A stretch of DNA of 42,606 bases from JABCPE02 sp963519075 (GTDB lineage: Bacteria; Bacteroidota; Bacteroidia; Flavobacteriales; Weeksellaceae): the NCBI GenBank assembly GCA_963519075.1, contig CAUQMH010000004.1:1-42606 (forward strand), in the 5' to 3' direction. The notes under the pieces were generated by a model. It had not been told where the DNA came from. It worked only from the letters and a program-made list of their open reading frames with translations, and ran no database searches. Both the position numbers and the translations under genes were made by a program. Below are positions 25,186-33,059 of the stretch, in pieces (the stretch's first letter is position 1; each line of letters begins with the position of its first letter).

Positions 25186-25842
25186 ATGACACTTCATAGA
25201 GAAGGAAAAGGGACTATTATCGTTTCTTTATTGGTTTTAACCTTGTTATCTGCCATTTCGCACTTTTTTCTTGGTAGATATTCGGTATTGGTAACCCTGC
25301 CTTTACTTATTTTATTCTGCTTGGTTGTTTGGTTTTTCCGTGTTCCAAACAGAAATATTTCAGAACACACGGACACTGTGGTGGCGCCTGTTGATGGAAA
25401 AGTAGTGATGATAAAGGAAGTGGAAGAAGACGAAGTTTTGAAAACAAAATGCCTTCAGATTTCTATTTTCATGTCTCCTCTCAATGTACATATATGCAGA
25501 TATCCTGTGACAGGAAAAGTTTCCTACAGAAAATACCACGCTGGGAAATACCTGATGGCTTGGAACGAAAAATCCTCCACAGAAAATGAAAGAACAACAA
25601 TAGCTGTGGATACCCTGACTAATCAAAAAGTAGTATTCAGACAGATAGCAGGATATGTCGCGAGAAGAATTGTAATGTATTCAGAAGTGGGCGATGATGC
25701 CAAAGCAGGGCATGAGTTGGGCTTCATCAAATTCGGTTCTAGAATGGATGTTTTCTTGCCAATCGGCACAGAAGTTCTCTGCAAAATAGGAGACATTACC
25801 ACTGGAGGTATCGATGTAATCGCAAAACTGAAAAACGCATAA
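25186..25842 (+). CDS. psd: Phosphatidylserine decarboxylase (short, archaetidylserine-decarboxylase type)
   Basis: Psd converts phosphatidylserine to phosphatidylethanolamine. The 218-aa protein belongs to the short class: two N-terminal hydrophobic segments (about 10-28 and 32-50), then PVDGKVVMIKEVEEDE, the FMSPLNVHICRYPVTG segment with its conserved His, and the self-cleavage site FIKFGSRMDVFLP, where Gly-Ser cleavage yields the pyruvoyl cofactor on the small C-terminal chain. It is the last gene of the LUD-cdsA-psd cluster and is followed by a shared terminator. Confidence 0.94.
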   Translation: MTLHREGKGTIIVSLLVLTLLSAISHFFLGRYSVLVTLPLLILFCLVVWFFRVPNRNISEHTDTVVAPVDGKVVMIKEVEEDEVLKTKCLQISIFMSPLNVHICRYPVTGKVSYRKYHAGKYLMAWNEKSSTENERTTIAVDTLTNQKVVFRQIAGYVARRIVMYSEVGDDAKAGHELGFIKFGSRMDVFLPIGTEVLCKIGDITTGGIDVIAKLKNA

Positions 25843-25848
25843 AAAATT

Positions 25849-25873
25849 AAAGCTGCCAAATAATGGCAGCTTT
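25849..25873. terminator. Bidirectional terminator between psd and nrnA
   Basis: A perfect 10-bp stem AAAGCTGCCA / TGGCAGCTTT (25849-25858 and 25864-25873) with a 5-nt loop is flanked by A-rich and T-rich runs and separates two converging genes. Confidence 0.85.
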
Positions 25874-26878
25874 TTATATTCCTTCTTTTTCTACAATTTC
25901 CTTAAAGTCTGATATTGTCTCTTCCAGAGATTTCAGATATTTTCCTCCAGCGGCGTTGATATGTCCGCCACCATTGAAATATTTTCTAGCGAACTGATTG
26001 ACATCCACATCTTCTTTGGAACGGAAAGATATTTTGATAAAATCTTCATAAAGGTCTTCCATAAAAAATGCAGAAACCTTCACACCAGCGAGGCTCAGTC
26101 CATAATTTACAAAGCCATCAGTGTCTCCCTTTTCAAAGCCAAATTCTTTCAGCTCGGTTCGTTTCAGCCAAAGAACAACCACTTCATTATCTTTAACCAA
26201 TTCTACTCGCCCTAAAATCAAGGAAAGCAGTTTCAGTCGGCTCACTGTATTATTATCCCAAGTGTTAGAACTAATCTCAGCAGGATTTGCTCCTTTTTCT
26301 ATTAAATTCGCGATAATTCTGTGTGTAGTCGCACTTGTGGAACGGTACCGAAAGCCTCCCGTATCGGTCATTATCCCTGTATATAGGCATTTTGCGGTGT
26401 TTTCATCTACTAAATTTTCCTGTCCCAGCGCTTCTATAAAATGATAAACCATCTGCGAAGTAGCAGGAATATTCGTATCAGAATAGACAAAATCAAATTC
26501 ACCAGGCTGCTGGTGGTGGTCTATTAGGATTTTAACGGCTTTTGAATTGCTTACCCAGTCGCCTACCATACCTATCCTCGTATAAGTATTAAAATCCAAA
26601 CAAAATACCACATCCGCTGCCTCTATCAGCTCTATGGCTTTTCTTTTTTTATACTCTGCGATGGTTATTTTTTTGGCTTCGGGCATCCATTTTAGAAACT
26701 TTGGGAAGTCGTTGGGAACGATAATTTCCGCCTCTACGCCTCTATTCCTAAGGAAATGCTTTAGCCCAAGACTACTCCCGATGGCATCTCCATCAGGGTT
26801 GTAATGGGTAACGATTACTATTTTTTCTTTTACTGAAATCAGATTTTCTATCTCTGACAAAGCCTCTTTACTAAACAT
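25874..26878 (-). CDS. nrnA: Bifunctional oligoribonuclease and PAP phosphatase NrnA (DHH/DHHA1)
   Basis: NrnA-type DHH phosphoesterases degrade 2-5-nt RNA oligomers and can dephosphorylate 3'-phosphoadenosine 5'-phosphate. The 334-aa protein has motif I H25-YNPDGDAIG (metal ligands His25, Asp29, Asp31), an Asp in VVFCLDFN, the DHH motif in ILIDHHQQPG, the MTDTGGFRYRSTS segment, and the C-terminal DHHA1 domain ending with FNGGGHINAAGG, which binds the substrate. All ligands are present. The stop codon overlaps the downstream terminator T-run. No clear promoter box was found upstream. Confidence 0.92.
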   Translation of the reverse strand: MFSKEALSEIENLISVKEKIVIVTHYNPDGDAIGSSLGLKHFLRNRGVEAEIIVPNDFPKFLKWMPEAKKITIAEYKKRKAIELIEAADVVFCLDFNTYTRIGMVGDWVSNSKAVKILIDHHQQPGEFDFVYSDTNIPATSQMVYHFIEALGQENLVDENTAKCLYTGIMTDTGGFRYRSTSATTHRIIANLIEKGANPAEISSNTWDNNTVSRLKLLSLILGRVELVKDNEVVVLWLKRTELKEFGFEKGDTDGFVNYGLSLAGVKVSAFFMEDLYEDFIKISFRSKEDVDVNQFARKYFNGGGHINAAGGKYLKSLEETISDFKEIVEKEGI

Positions 26879-26951
26879 AAACTGAACTTATTCCGTAAAT
26901 ATATTTATATGCTTGGATTAAATTATATTTTACTGATATAAAATATGATTA

Positions 26952-27773
26952 TTATTCCAATCCTTTTTTTAGTTGCTCTATTCTCTTCTTAGTCCCCTCT
27001 TCTTTTTCTTTTTGCTTCTTCTTTTCAAGTTTTTGATTTAAAATTATTTCAATTCCAACCTTCATAGGTTCAAAGTACTCTAAGCAAGTATTTTCATCAA
27101 GTTCGTGAATACCTTTACTCAATATGGAATATATAGATTTATTTTCAACAAGAAAAGGAGGAAGATAGTCTTTCAAAAGTTCTATTTTTTCATCCATCCT
27201 TGACTTATTAAAAGTTTCATCTTCAATTTTTCCTTCTTGCTTTGCTTCTTCAAAAGATTCTAAAATCAAGTTTTCAAAAATTCTTCTTAAATAAACAAAT
27301 GAACCTATACCAACACCATTTGCAGCTAAACCTATTGCTTTTGTAAATTCTTTTAAAACATCATTAAAAAGTAACTTATTATATTGCTTAATTTCATATA
27401 CATGAAAGTCTGCTATTGAAGGATATTGGCCTATTTTAATTAAATACTTCTCCTTTGCATCATAAAAAATACTAAATGTAAAAATATCATCATATCTTTT
27501 ACATTTAATATCGATAGTTCTATACCCTCCTTCTACCAAAAACTCTAAATTCCGCTCTCTAGAATCTTTTTTTAAAATTTCAAAAGTTGATTCTACTTTT
27601 CTTAATGGATTATATCCTTCAACCGTTTCATTAAAAACATAATAACCTCCTAATATTTTTCTGATTTTTTGTTTATCATGAATATTATCTATATTTACGC
27701 TTACTTTAGTATACAAAGGAAGGCTAAAGAAGAACTCAGATATATCTATTTCATATATTTCTTTCATCCACAT
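26952..27773 (-). CDS. Uncharacterised protein, possibly with a C-terminal HEPN-like helical domain
   Basis: I do not recognise the 273-aa protein with confidence. The first ~130 residues look like a mixed alpha/beta module (YNPLRKVESTFEILKKDSRE, FLVEGGYRTIDIKCKRYDDI). The rest is helical, with IGSFVYLRRIFENLILESFE and SKGIHELDENTCLEYFEPM. The pattern of an 'R-x-x-x-E-x-x-I/L' helix followed by 'G-x-H-x-L' and a long final helix resembles DUF4145/HEPN-like proteins, which occur in many defence and toxin systems. The C-terminus is a Lys/Glu coiled coil. It begins 12 bp after lepA, lies between two housekeeping genes and is visibly richer in A+T than they are, suggesting an accessory gene inserted there. 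No partner gene is next to it. Defence involvement is only an inference. Confidence 0.6.
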   Translation of the reverse strand: MWMKEIYEIDISEFFFSLPLYTKVSVNIDNIHDKQKIRKILGGYYVFNETVEGYNPLRKVESTFEILKKDSRERNLEFLVEGGYRTIDIKCKRYDDIFTFSIFYDAKEKYLIKIGQYPSIADFHVYEIKQYNKLLFNDVLKEFTKAIGLAANGVGIGSFVYLRRIFENLILESFEEAKQEGKIEDETFNKSRMDEKIELLKDYLPPFLVENKSIYSILSKGIHELDENTCLEYFEPMKVGIEIILNQKLEKKKQKEKEEGTKKRIEQLKKGLE

Positions 27774-27785
27774 ATCATTTATTTT

Positions 27786-29582
27786 CTAATCATTCAGTTT
27801 CAGCACCGCCATAAATGCAGACTGAGGAACTTCTACACGCCCAATTTGTTTCATTTTTTTCTTTCCTTCTTTTTGTTTTTCAAGGAGTTTTCTCTTACGA
27901 GAGATGTCACCACCATAGCATTTTGCGGTTACATCTTTACGAAGGGCTTTTATGGTTTCTCGGGCGATTACTTTAGTTCCCAGAGCCGCCTGAACAGCGA
28001 TGTCAAACTGCTGTCTCGGTATCAGTTCGCGAAGTTTTTCGCACATTTTTTTACCGATGTTATAGGCGTTGGAATCGTGTATCAGGGAAGAAAGCGCATC
28101 CACCATATCCCCATTGATAAGGATATCCATTTTTACCAATTTAGACGGACGGAAGCCGATTGGGTGATAGTCAAACGATGCATATCCTTTGGAAATAGAT
28201 TTTAATCGGTCATAAAAATCAAACACCACCTCTGATAACGGCATATTGAAAATCAATTCCACTCGGTCAGAAGTCAAATAAGACTGGTTCACTATTTCGC
28301 CTCGTTTTTCTATACAAAGTGTCATCACAGCCCCCACAAAATCAGACTTGGTAATGATAGAAGCCTTTATATACGGCTCTTCCACTCTGTCCATCGTGGT
28401 AGGGTCCATCATCTCGGACGGGTTGTTGATAAGGATAGGAACATCTGGTTCTTTCTTGGTGTAGCCGTGATAAGATACATTGGGAACGGTAGTGATTACA
28501 TTCATCCCAAATTCCCTGTCAAGGCGCTCCTGAACTATCTCCATATGAAGCATTCCAAGGAAACCACATCGGAAACCAAAGCCTAGTGCAGCCGAACTTT
28601 CCGCCTCGAAAACAAGCGAAGCATCATTCAGCCTTAGTTTTTCTAATGAAGCCCTAAGCTCCTCAAAATCCTCAGATTCTATCGGATAAATCCCCGCAAA
28701 TACCATCGGTTTCACCTCTTCGAAACCTTCTATCGGTGCAGGAGCTGGGTTTTCAGTGGAAGTAATGGTATCCCCTACTTTCACCTCTCGGGCATCCTTT
28801 ATCCCAGAAATGATGTAGCCCACATCTCCACATTTTATCTCTTGTTTAGGAGCTTGTTTTAGTTTTAGAGTTCCCACCTCATCGGCATCATAGGTGCGGT
28901 CAGTAGCCATAAATTTCACTTTCTGCCCTTTCTTGATGCTTCCATTTACCACTTTGAAATAAGCCTCAATTCCTCTAAACGGATTAAACACAGAGTCAAA
29001 AATCAATGCTTGAAGCGGTGCATCTGGATCGCCCTCTGGTGCTGGGATTCTCTCCACTATCTGCTCCAGAAGTTCCTTCACTCCTGCTCCTGTTTTTCCA
29101 GAAACACGAAGGACATCCTCTGGTTTACAGCCCAAAAGATTGACAATTTCATCTGTAACCTCCTCAGGATTTGCCGAAGGAAGGTCTATTTTATTCAAAA
29201 TTGGAATAATTTCCAAATCGTTTTCTAATGCCAAATAAAGATTGGAAATAGTCTGAGCCTGAATGCTTTGTGCCGCATCTACAATCAGCAAAGCTCCTTC
29301 GCACGCGGCAATGGAACGCGAAACTTCATACGAGAAATCCACATGCCCAGGAGTATCGATAAGGTTAAGGACATATTTTTCGCCCTTGTATTCATAGTCC
29401 ATCTGGATAGCGTGGGATTTTATGGTAATTCCTCGCTCCTTTTCCAAATCCATATCATCAAGAGTCTGCGCCTGCAACTCCCTCTGTGTCACTGTATTAG
29501 TATACTCCAAAAGTCGGTCTGCCAAGGTAGATTTACCGTGGTCAATATGTGCAATGATGCAAAAATTTCTTATATTTTTCAT
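27786..29582 (-). CDS. lepA: Elongation factor 4 (LepA)
   Basis: LepA is a ribosome-dependent GTPase related to EF-G that assists translation or ribosome assembly under stress. The 598-aa protein has G1 AHIDHGKSTL (11-20), switch I RGITIKSHAIQM, G3 DTPGHVDF, G4 NKIDLPSA and the C-terminal LepA-specific domain (YHPIGFRPSKLVKMDILING, KKMKQIGRVEVPQSAF). Length is the standard size. It has its own -7 box 20 bp upstream and is followed by the unknown gene at 26952-27773. Confidence 0.97.
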   Translation of the reverse strand: MKNIRNFCIIAHIDHGKSTLADRLLEYTNTVTQRELQAQTLDDMDLEKERGITIKSHAIQMDYEYKGEKYVLNLIDTPGHVDFSYEVSRSIAACEGALLIVDAAQSIQAQTISNLYLALENDLEIIPILNKIDLPSANPEEVTDEIVNLLGCKPEDVLRVSGKTGAGVKELLEQIVERIPAPEGDPDAPLQALIFDSVFNPFRGIEAYFKVVNGSIKKGQKVKFMATDRTYDADEVGTLKLKQAPKQEIKCGDVGYIISGIKDAREVKVGDTITSTENPAPAPIEGFEEVKPMVFAGIYPIESEDFEELRASLEKLRLNDASLVFEAESSAALGFGFRCGFLGMLHMEIVQERLDREFGMNVITTVPNVSYHGYTKKEPDVPILINNPSEMMDPTTMDRVEEPYIKASIITKSDFVGAVMTLCIEKRGEIVNQSYLTSDRVELIFNMPLSEVVFDFYDRLKSISKGYASFDYHPIGFRPSKLVKMDILINGDMVDALSSLIHDSNAYNIGKKMCEKLRELIPRQQFDIAVQAALGTKVIARETIKALRKDVTAKCYGGDISRKRKLLEKQKEGKKKMKQIGRVEVPQSAFMAVLKLND

Positions 29583-29601
29583 TTCAAAAATCAGTATCCT
29601 G

Positions 29602-29609
29602 CAAAGATA
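29602..29609 (-). promoter_or_regulatory. -7 box for lepA
   Basis: CAAAGATA reads TATCTTTG on the minus strand (TAnnTTTG), 19 bp before the lepA ATG at 29582. Confidence 0.55.
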
Positions 29610-29651
29610 ACAAAAAAGAGACTGAAAAAATCAATCTCTTTTGGTATAAAT

Positions 29652-30152
29652 TTATTTAGTCTTTTGTTTGTCTTTATCGTGTTTATGCTTAAAGGAATTC
29701 TTGATATCTTTCTCTATTTTATAAATTTTCAAAACCTGCTGTGGAGAAAGGTGTTCCAATAATTTTTTGGAATAAAATTTTCTGTTATCCAAAACCTTCT
29801 GCGCAACTTCAAAACCAAGGTTTATCTTTCTTAAAGCCTCTTCATCAGTCAGGTTTTTATGAGTGTCTTCTGGCTTAAAGTTTTTTATAATATCGCCTTT
29901 AGCAGTGAAATATTCGCCGAGAACCTTCTCTACTGCTTCTTTTTTCTCACCAGAAAGCTCTAATTCTTTGGTGATTTTATTGATATTCAACTGCTGAATA
30001 AAAGCCATCTTCTCCTCATGGGTCATTTTTTCAAAATGATGAATATGGTTTTTCTTGTCCTCATGGTGTTTCTCATGAGATTTACTATGATGTTTCTGTG
30101 CAGAAACCAGCATTCCGAAAGATATGGCTAATAAAAAAAATATTTTTTTCAT
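29652..30152 (-). CDS. His-rich periplasmic protein, putative sensor of an ECF sigma system
   Basis: The 166-aa protein is exported (signal peptide about 1-18, MLVSAQ) and then shows a cluster of about eleven histidines in its next 35 residues (HHSKSHEKHHEDKK then HIHHFEKMTHEEK). The rest is all-helical with an LTDEEALRKIN and an LSPQQVLKIY segment, the LTxxQ-like pattern of Spy/CpxP/CnrX-type periplasmic proteins; the tail again has KHKHDKDK. Relatives in Flavobacteriia are annotated as sensors of ECF-type sigma factors. It is the third gene of a sigma, anti-sigma, sensor run (15 bp after the anti-sigma gene). The histidines suggest metal binding, by analogy with CnrX; this is inference. Confidence 0.75.
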   Translation of the reverse strand: MKKIFFLLAISFGMLVSAQKHHSKSHEKHHEDKKNHIHHFEKMTHEEKMAFIQQLNINKITKELELSGEKKEAVEKVLGEYFTAKGDIIKNFKPEDTHKNLTDEEALRKINLGFEVAQKVLDNRKFYSKKLLEHLSPQQVLKIYKIEKDIKNSFKHKHDKDKQKTK

Positions 30153-30167
30153 TTTTTTAAGTTTTGA

Positions 30168-30677
30168 TTAGTATAAGTCTAAAAAAGTATCTTGTTCATA
30201 ATTAGTGGCTAACTCCTGAAGTTCCTCTTCACTCATGACATTGAGAACCTCTTCCATTTTGAGTTTTGTAGAAAGATTTTTTATTTTCTGCTCAGAAACA
30301 ACATCAGAACTCTGCCCTGCGAAAGATGTTTTTGATCCTGTATAGGGTTGATTCTCTACCGCTTCTTGATTTACAACATCTGCTTGATATTCAGTGCTTT
30401 GTTCTTGATTTAGAGTGGAAACATTTTCAGTCTGAACCATCTGAGGGTTTTGTGTTACTTCCACATTTTTATTCTTGACATTCACAAAAAACGAAATTCC
30501 AAAAACCACCGCTATCGCCGCCGCAGAAGCCCACACTAGGTTTATTTTAAACCTTTTCACAGGTCGTTTCTCCGCCCTTACCGTTTTATCCAAAACTTTT
30601 TCCTGCATTTCCTCGAAAAAATTTTCTGGTAGTTCAGGCGTTTTTCGTTCCCATTTTTCTATATCTATTTTTTTCAT
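30168..30677 (-). CDS. Putative anti-sigma factor, single-pass membrane protein
   Basis: The 169-aa protein has a ~43-residue cytoplasmic N-terminus (ERKTPELPENFFEEMQEKVL), one membrane helix (about 46-66, VWASAAAIAVVFGISFFV) and a periplasmic tail rich in Gln, Asn and Glu ending MSEEELQELATNYEQDTFLD. It starts 2 bp after the ECF sigma gene, and topology and position are those of an anti-sigma factor, although no zinc-binding HxxxCxxC motif is visible. The periplasmic part is probably what meets the His-rich third protein. Assignment is mainly by context. Confidence 0.75.
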   Translation of the reverse strand: MKKIDIEKWERKTPELPENFFEEMQEKVLDKTVRAEKRPVKRFKINLVWASAAAIAVVFGISFFVNVKNKNVEVTQNPQMVQTENVSTLNQEQSTEYQADVVNQEAVENQPYTGSKTSFAGQSSDVVSEQKIKNLSTKLKMEEVLNVMSEEELQELATNYEQDTFLDLY

Positions 30678-30679
30678 TT

Positions 30680-31234
30680 TTAAAATTCTTCGCTATGGTC
30701 TAAAATATACTGTTCTATTTTGCTTTTCGCATAGTGATAGTTGGTTTTCAGCGTACTTACTGACATATCCAAAATCTTGCTAATCTCCTCATACGGCAGG
30801 TCATCATAATACCTAAGCGTGAAAACCATCCGTTGTTTCTCTGGTAGCTTTTGTATCGCATCTTGTAGTAAATCTTCTATCTCATCTGCATTTCTTCCGC
30901 TATTTTCTGCTTTTTGGTTTTCTAGATAGACATCTGCATCCTGCTCCATTTTCTGCATTTTTTTCACCTTGTTCAGATATTGCAGAGCCTCATTAGAAGC
31001 TATCCTGTAGAGCCATGTGTAGAGCTGGCTGTCTTTCTTGAATTGTGAAAAATTCTGATAGACTTTGATAAAAGTTTCCTGCAAAACATCCTTTGCGGCA
31101 TCTTCATCATTGACCAGCCTACGAATATGCCAATACAACCGACTCTGATACGCATCCATCATCATACGAAGTCCTTTTTCTTGATTTTCAGGACTTTGCA
31201 TAAGACGGATAATATCTTCATCTTTTACCTTCAT
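30680..31234 (-). CDS. RNA polymerase sigma factor, ECF family
   Basis: The 184-aa protein has sigma region 2 (YWHIRRLVNDEDAAKDVLQE, FIKVYQNFSQFKKDSQLYTW, LYRIASNEALQYL) and region 4 (LPEKQRMVFTLRYYDDLPYE then ISKILDMSVSTLKTNYHYAK), joined by a short linker. It is the first gene of a three-gene module with a membrane anti-sigma factor (2-bp gap) and a His-rich exported protein. Such modules respond to envelope or metal stress and usually control their own promoter. Consistent with this, no standard TAnnTTTG box was found at the expected place. Confidence 0.93.
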   Translation of the reverse strand: MKVKDEDIIRLMQSPENQEKGLRMMMDAYQSRLYWHIRRLVNDEDAAKDVLQETFIKVYQNFSQFKKDSQLYTWLYRIASNEALQYLNKVKKMQKMEQDADVYLENQKAENSGRNADEIEDLLQDAIQKLPEKQRMVFTLRYYDDLPYEEISKILDMSVSTLKTNYHYAKSKIEQYILDHSEEF

Positions 31235-31330
31235 TGGGTTTCTATTTGTTTGATGATTTTTTTTGCGAAAGGTTAAATCTAAAATTAAAAAAAATTTAAA
31301 TATAACTGACAGTTATAACAACGAAAAAAT

Positions 31331-31355
31331 GTCCAAAAGATAAATTCTTTCAGAC
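31331..31355 (-). terminator. Probable terminator after rpmH
   Basis: A 9-bp stem with two G-T pairs (31331-31339 and 31347-31355) and a 7-nt loop is followed on the minus strand by ATTTTTT, 28 bp behind the rpmH stop codon. Confidence 0.5.
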
Positions 31356-31382
31356 ACTATTATTTCATTTTCAGAAGACAGA

Positions 31383-31538
31383 TTATCTTTTAGCTCTTGC
31401 TTCGCTAACTGTCAATCTTTTTCTTCCTTTTGCTCTTCTTGCAGCTAAAACTCTTCTACCATTAGGTGTAGACATTCTTTCTCTAAACCCATGTTTGTTT
31501 CTTCTCTTTCTTTCTGATGGTTGGAATGTTCTTTTCAT
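31383..31538 (-). CDS. rpmH: 50S ribosomal protein bL34
   Basis: The 51-residue protein MKRTFQPSERKRRNKHGFRE... with TPNGRRVLAARRAKGRKRL is a full bL34 of the large subunit: basic, with the conserved T-F-Q-P-S opening and H-G-F-R-x-R-M core. In many bacteria rpmH sits near dnaA and the origin, followed by rnpA; here no rnpA, dnaA or yidC flanks it, as is usual in Flavobacteriia. It has its own -7 box and an 80-nt leader, and a probable terminator follows. A short hairpin-capable stretch in the leader could be an autoregulatory site, but I see no known motif. Confidence 0.95.
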   Translation of the reverse strand: MKRTFQPSERKRRNKHGFRERMSTPNGRRVLAARRAKGRKRLTVSEARAKR

Positions 31539-31619
31539 TTTATATACTTTTTCTTGTAAGAGGTAGCATTACTGCTCCATTACTTTTTAAACTTAAAATT
31601 ATTCTCCCTTTTGAGAGTG

Positions 31620-31627
31620 CAAAGATA
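31620..31627 (-). promoter_or_regulatory. -7 box for rpmH
   Basis: CAAAGATA reads TATCTTTG on the minus strand and lies 81 bp before the rpmH ATG, giving a leader of roughly 75 nt. Confidence 0.5.
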
Positions 31628-31743
31628 ATTATTTTTTTCTACTAAGCAAGAAGATTTTTATTTTATTTTATGAAAAATTTTCCACGACAAAGAAAATTCA
31701 GTAATGTTCACTTTCATACACAACGATATACAAACAAAAAAAA

Positions 31744-31905
31744 TCACAAATCTTTCACATTCAGATACAGCATCATAGAGAAAAGAACTGCTGCCATCAC
31801 ATCTATTATTTGGATGTTTTTGGTTTTGTAGCCTCTGATTATTTTATGAATAGACACCACTAATCCGATGGAAAACAAAATTATTTTAATTATCGTGAAG
31901 TTCAT
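31744..31905 (-). CDS. Small membrane protein
   Basis: From an ATG at 31905 the frame encodes 53 residues: an N-terminal helix (MNFTIIKIILFSIGLVVSI), a basic turn (HKIIRGYKTKN) and a second helix (IIDVMAAVLFSMMLYL). The composition fits a real two-helix membrane protein, but no family or motif is recognised and there is no obvious promoter. An in-frame TTG at 31929 gives a longer form with a charged extension; the ATG is preferred. It lies alone between the rpmH promoter and a strong hairpin that would stop transcripts from the DUF3078 gene. Confidence is moderate at best. Confidence 0.45.
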   Translation of the reverse strand: MNFTIIKIILFSIGLVVSIHKIIRGYKTKNIQIIDVMAAVLFSMMLYLNVKDL

Positions 31906-31936
31906 TTTAGATTTTTTAGCACTCCACAATATTACA

Positions 31937-31974
31937 AAAAATAAGATTTACCCTTTTGGATAAATCTTATTTTT
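31937..31974. terminator. Terminator after the DUF3078 gene
   Basis: A perfect 14-bp stem (31937-31950 and 31961-31974) with a 10-nt loop and A/T-rich flanks lies 14 bp behind the stop codon of the gene at 31989-32948. Confidence 0.8.
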
Positions 31975-31988
31975 CAGTTGATGATATT

Positions 31989-32948
31989 TTAGTTTTGTTT
32001 CCAGTCAGCATTTCTTGATGTGTCAGCTTTTTTCACACCATTGCTGATGTTGTAAGCAAATCCAAGTCCAAGAGTCTGTTTCAGCTGAACTTTTCTGATT
32101 TGGTTGTGGTCATACACTAGATCCAGCGTGATGTTAGACGAAATATACTTGTTGATTTTCAAATTAAGAATTCCGCTGTATCCCATTGCTATTCTTTCTG
32201 GGTGGTCTAGATAGTTAGAGAACAACCATGCTTTGTTTGTCAAGTGGATGTTTTCCATCAATTTTACTTTATAAGAAGCATCTGCATAGAACCCAAACTG
32301 GAACAACATGCTGTCTCCGTCGTTTTTAAGTCCGTAGTTCCCTTTGTATTGTAAATCCTTGTCTAAAACAAAAGTCATTCTTGCGTTAGCAGGTCTCAAA
32401 GTAAGCGTAAAATCCTCATTTGGTTTATATGTAAAACCAGCACCTACATTCAGATACCCTGGCGCCATAAAGCTGGATATTTTCGCTGCGCTTGGGTTGT
32501 TCCCGTCAGCATATCCATTATCAAACTGAGAAAGAAAGCTCGCTCCAGCAGATACATACCAGTTTTGAGAGATCGCTCTACCGTAGTTTGTGCTGATGTT
32601 GATATTATCCTGCGTTTTTCTGTTTCCTAATCCTTGGGTATTATTTCTTCCGTATCCTAGGATAATGTTATTTTCCCAAAGGTCTTTGTCTTTTTGGTAA
32701 GTGAAATTATAGTTCACTCCCACTAGCCATCCCACATTATTAGCTCCACCGCCTACCCAGTTAGAGAACGCCGCTTGGTTTAGCATCAATGTGTTTTGTC
32801 CTTCTATAGACCAGTTTTTTTTCGGTGGTTCTGGCTCTGCCACTTTTTCTTCTACCACTGCAGCCACAGTATCTGTAACTACTTCATTTTCTTGTGCAAA
32901 TGCATTTCCGAATGCAAGTGCTAAAACAACTAATGTTAATTTCTTCAT
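31989..32948 (-). CDS. DUF3078 family outer-membrane or periplasmic protein
   Basis: The 319-aa protein has a signal peptide (about 1-18, AFGNAFAQ), a short acidic-Pro linker (VAEPEPPKK), then a domain opening NWSIEGQNTLMLNQAAFSNW followed by GGGANN. The opening is characteristic of the Bacteroidota DUF3078 family, whose members are mostly beta-stranded and end in aromatic residue-rich strands (LGLGFAYNISNG). The repeated alternating strands with Y/N/G suggest an outer-membrane beta-barrel. The molecular role is unknown in the family. It is a single-gene unit with a -7 box 23 bp upstream and a terminator downstream. Confidence 0.85.
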   Translation of the reverse strand: MKKLTLVVLALAFGNAFAQENEVVTDTVAAVVEEKVAEPEPPKKNWSIEGQNTLMLNQAAFSNWVGGGANNVGWLVGVNYNFTYQKDKDLWENNIILGYGRNNTQGLGNRKTQDNINISTNYGRAISQNWYVSAGASFLSQFDNGYADGNNPSAAKISSFMAPGYLNVGAGFTYKPNEDFTLTLRPANARMTFVLDKDLQYKGNYGLKNDGDSMLFQFGFYADASYKVKLMENIHLTNKAWLFSNYLDHPERIAMGYSGILNLKINKYISSNITLDLVYDHNQIRKVQLKQTLGLGFAYNISNGVKKADTSRNADWKQN

Positions 32949-32971
32949 CTCTAATAAAAATTAATTGGGCG

Positions 32972-32979
32972 CAAAAGTA
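32972..32979 (-). promoter_or_regulatory. -7 box for the DUF3078 gene
   Basis: CAAAAGTA reads TACTTTTG on the minus strand, 23 bp before the ATG at 32948. Confidence 0.5.
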
Positions 32980-33025
32980 TAAAAATAAATTTTAATCCCA
33001 ATTTTTTCTTCTTAATAGACAAAAA

Positions 33026-33054
33026 ATTCCCTCCGTATTTTCTACGAAGAGAAT
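33026..33054 (-). terminator. Terminator of tandem copy A
   Basis: A 12-bp stem with G-T pairs (33026-33037 and 33043-33054) and a 5-nt loop is followed on the minus strand by TTTTTTG. It closes the gene at 33060-33560. Confidence 0.75.
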
Positions 33055-33059
33055 TCTCG

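Noticed and set aside
31330..31745. Structured RNA or origin near rpmH
   Set aside because: rpmH often lies near oriC, but no DnaA-box cluster, rnpA or dnaA is visible here; only a promoter, leader and terminator.
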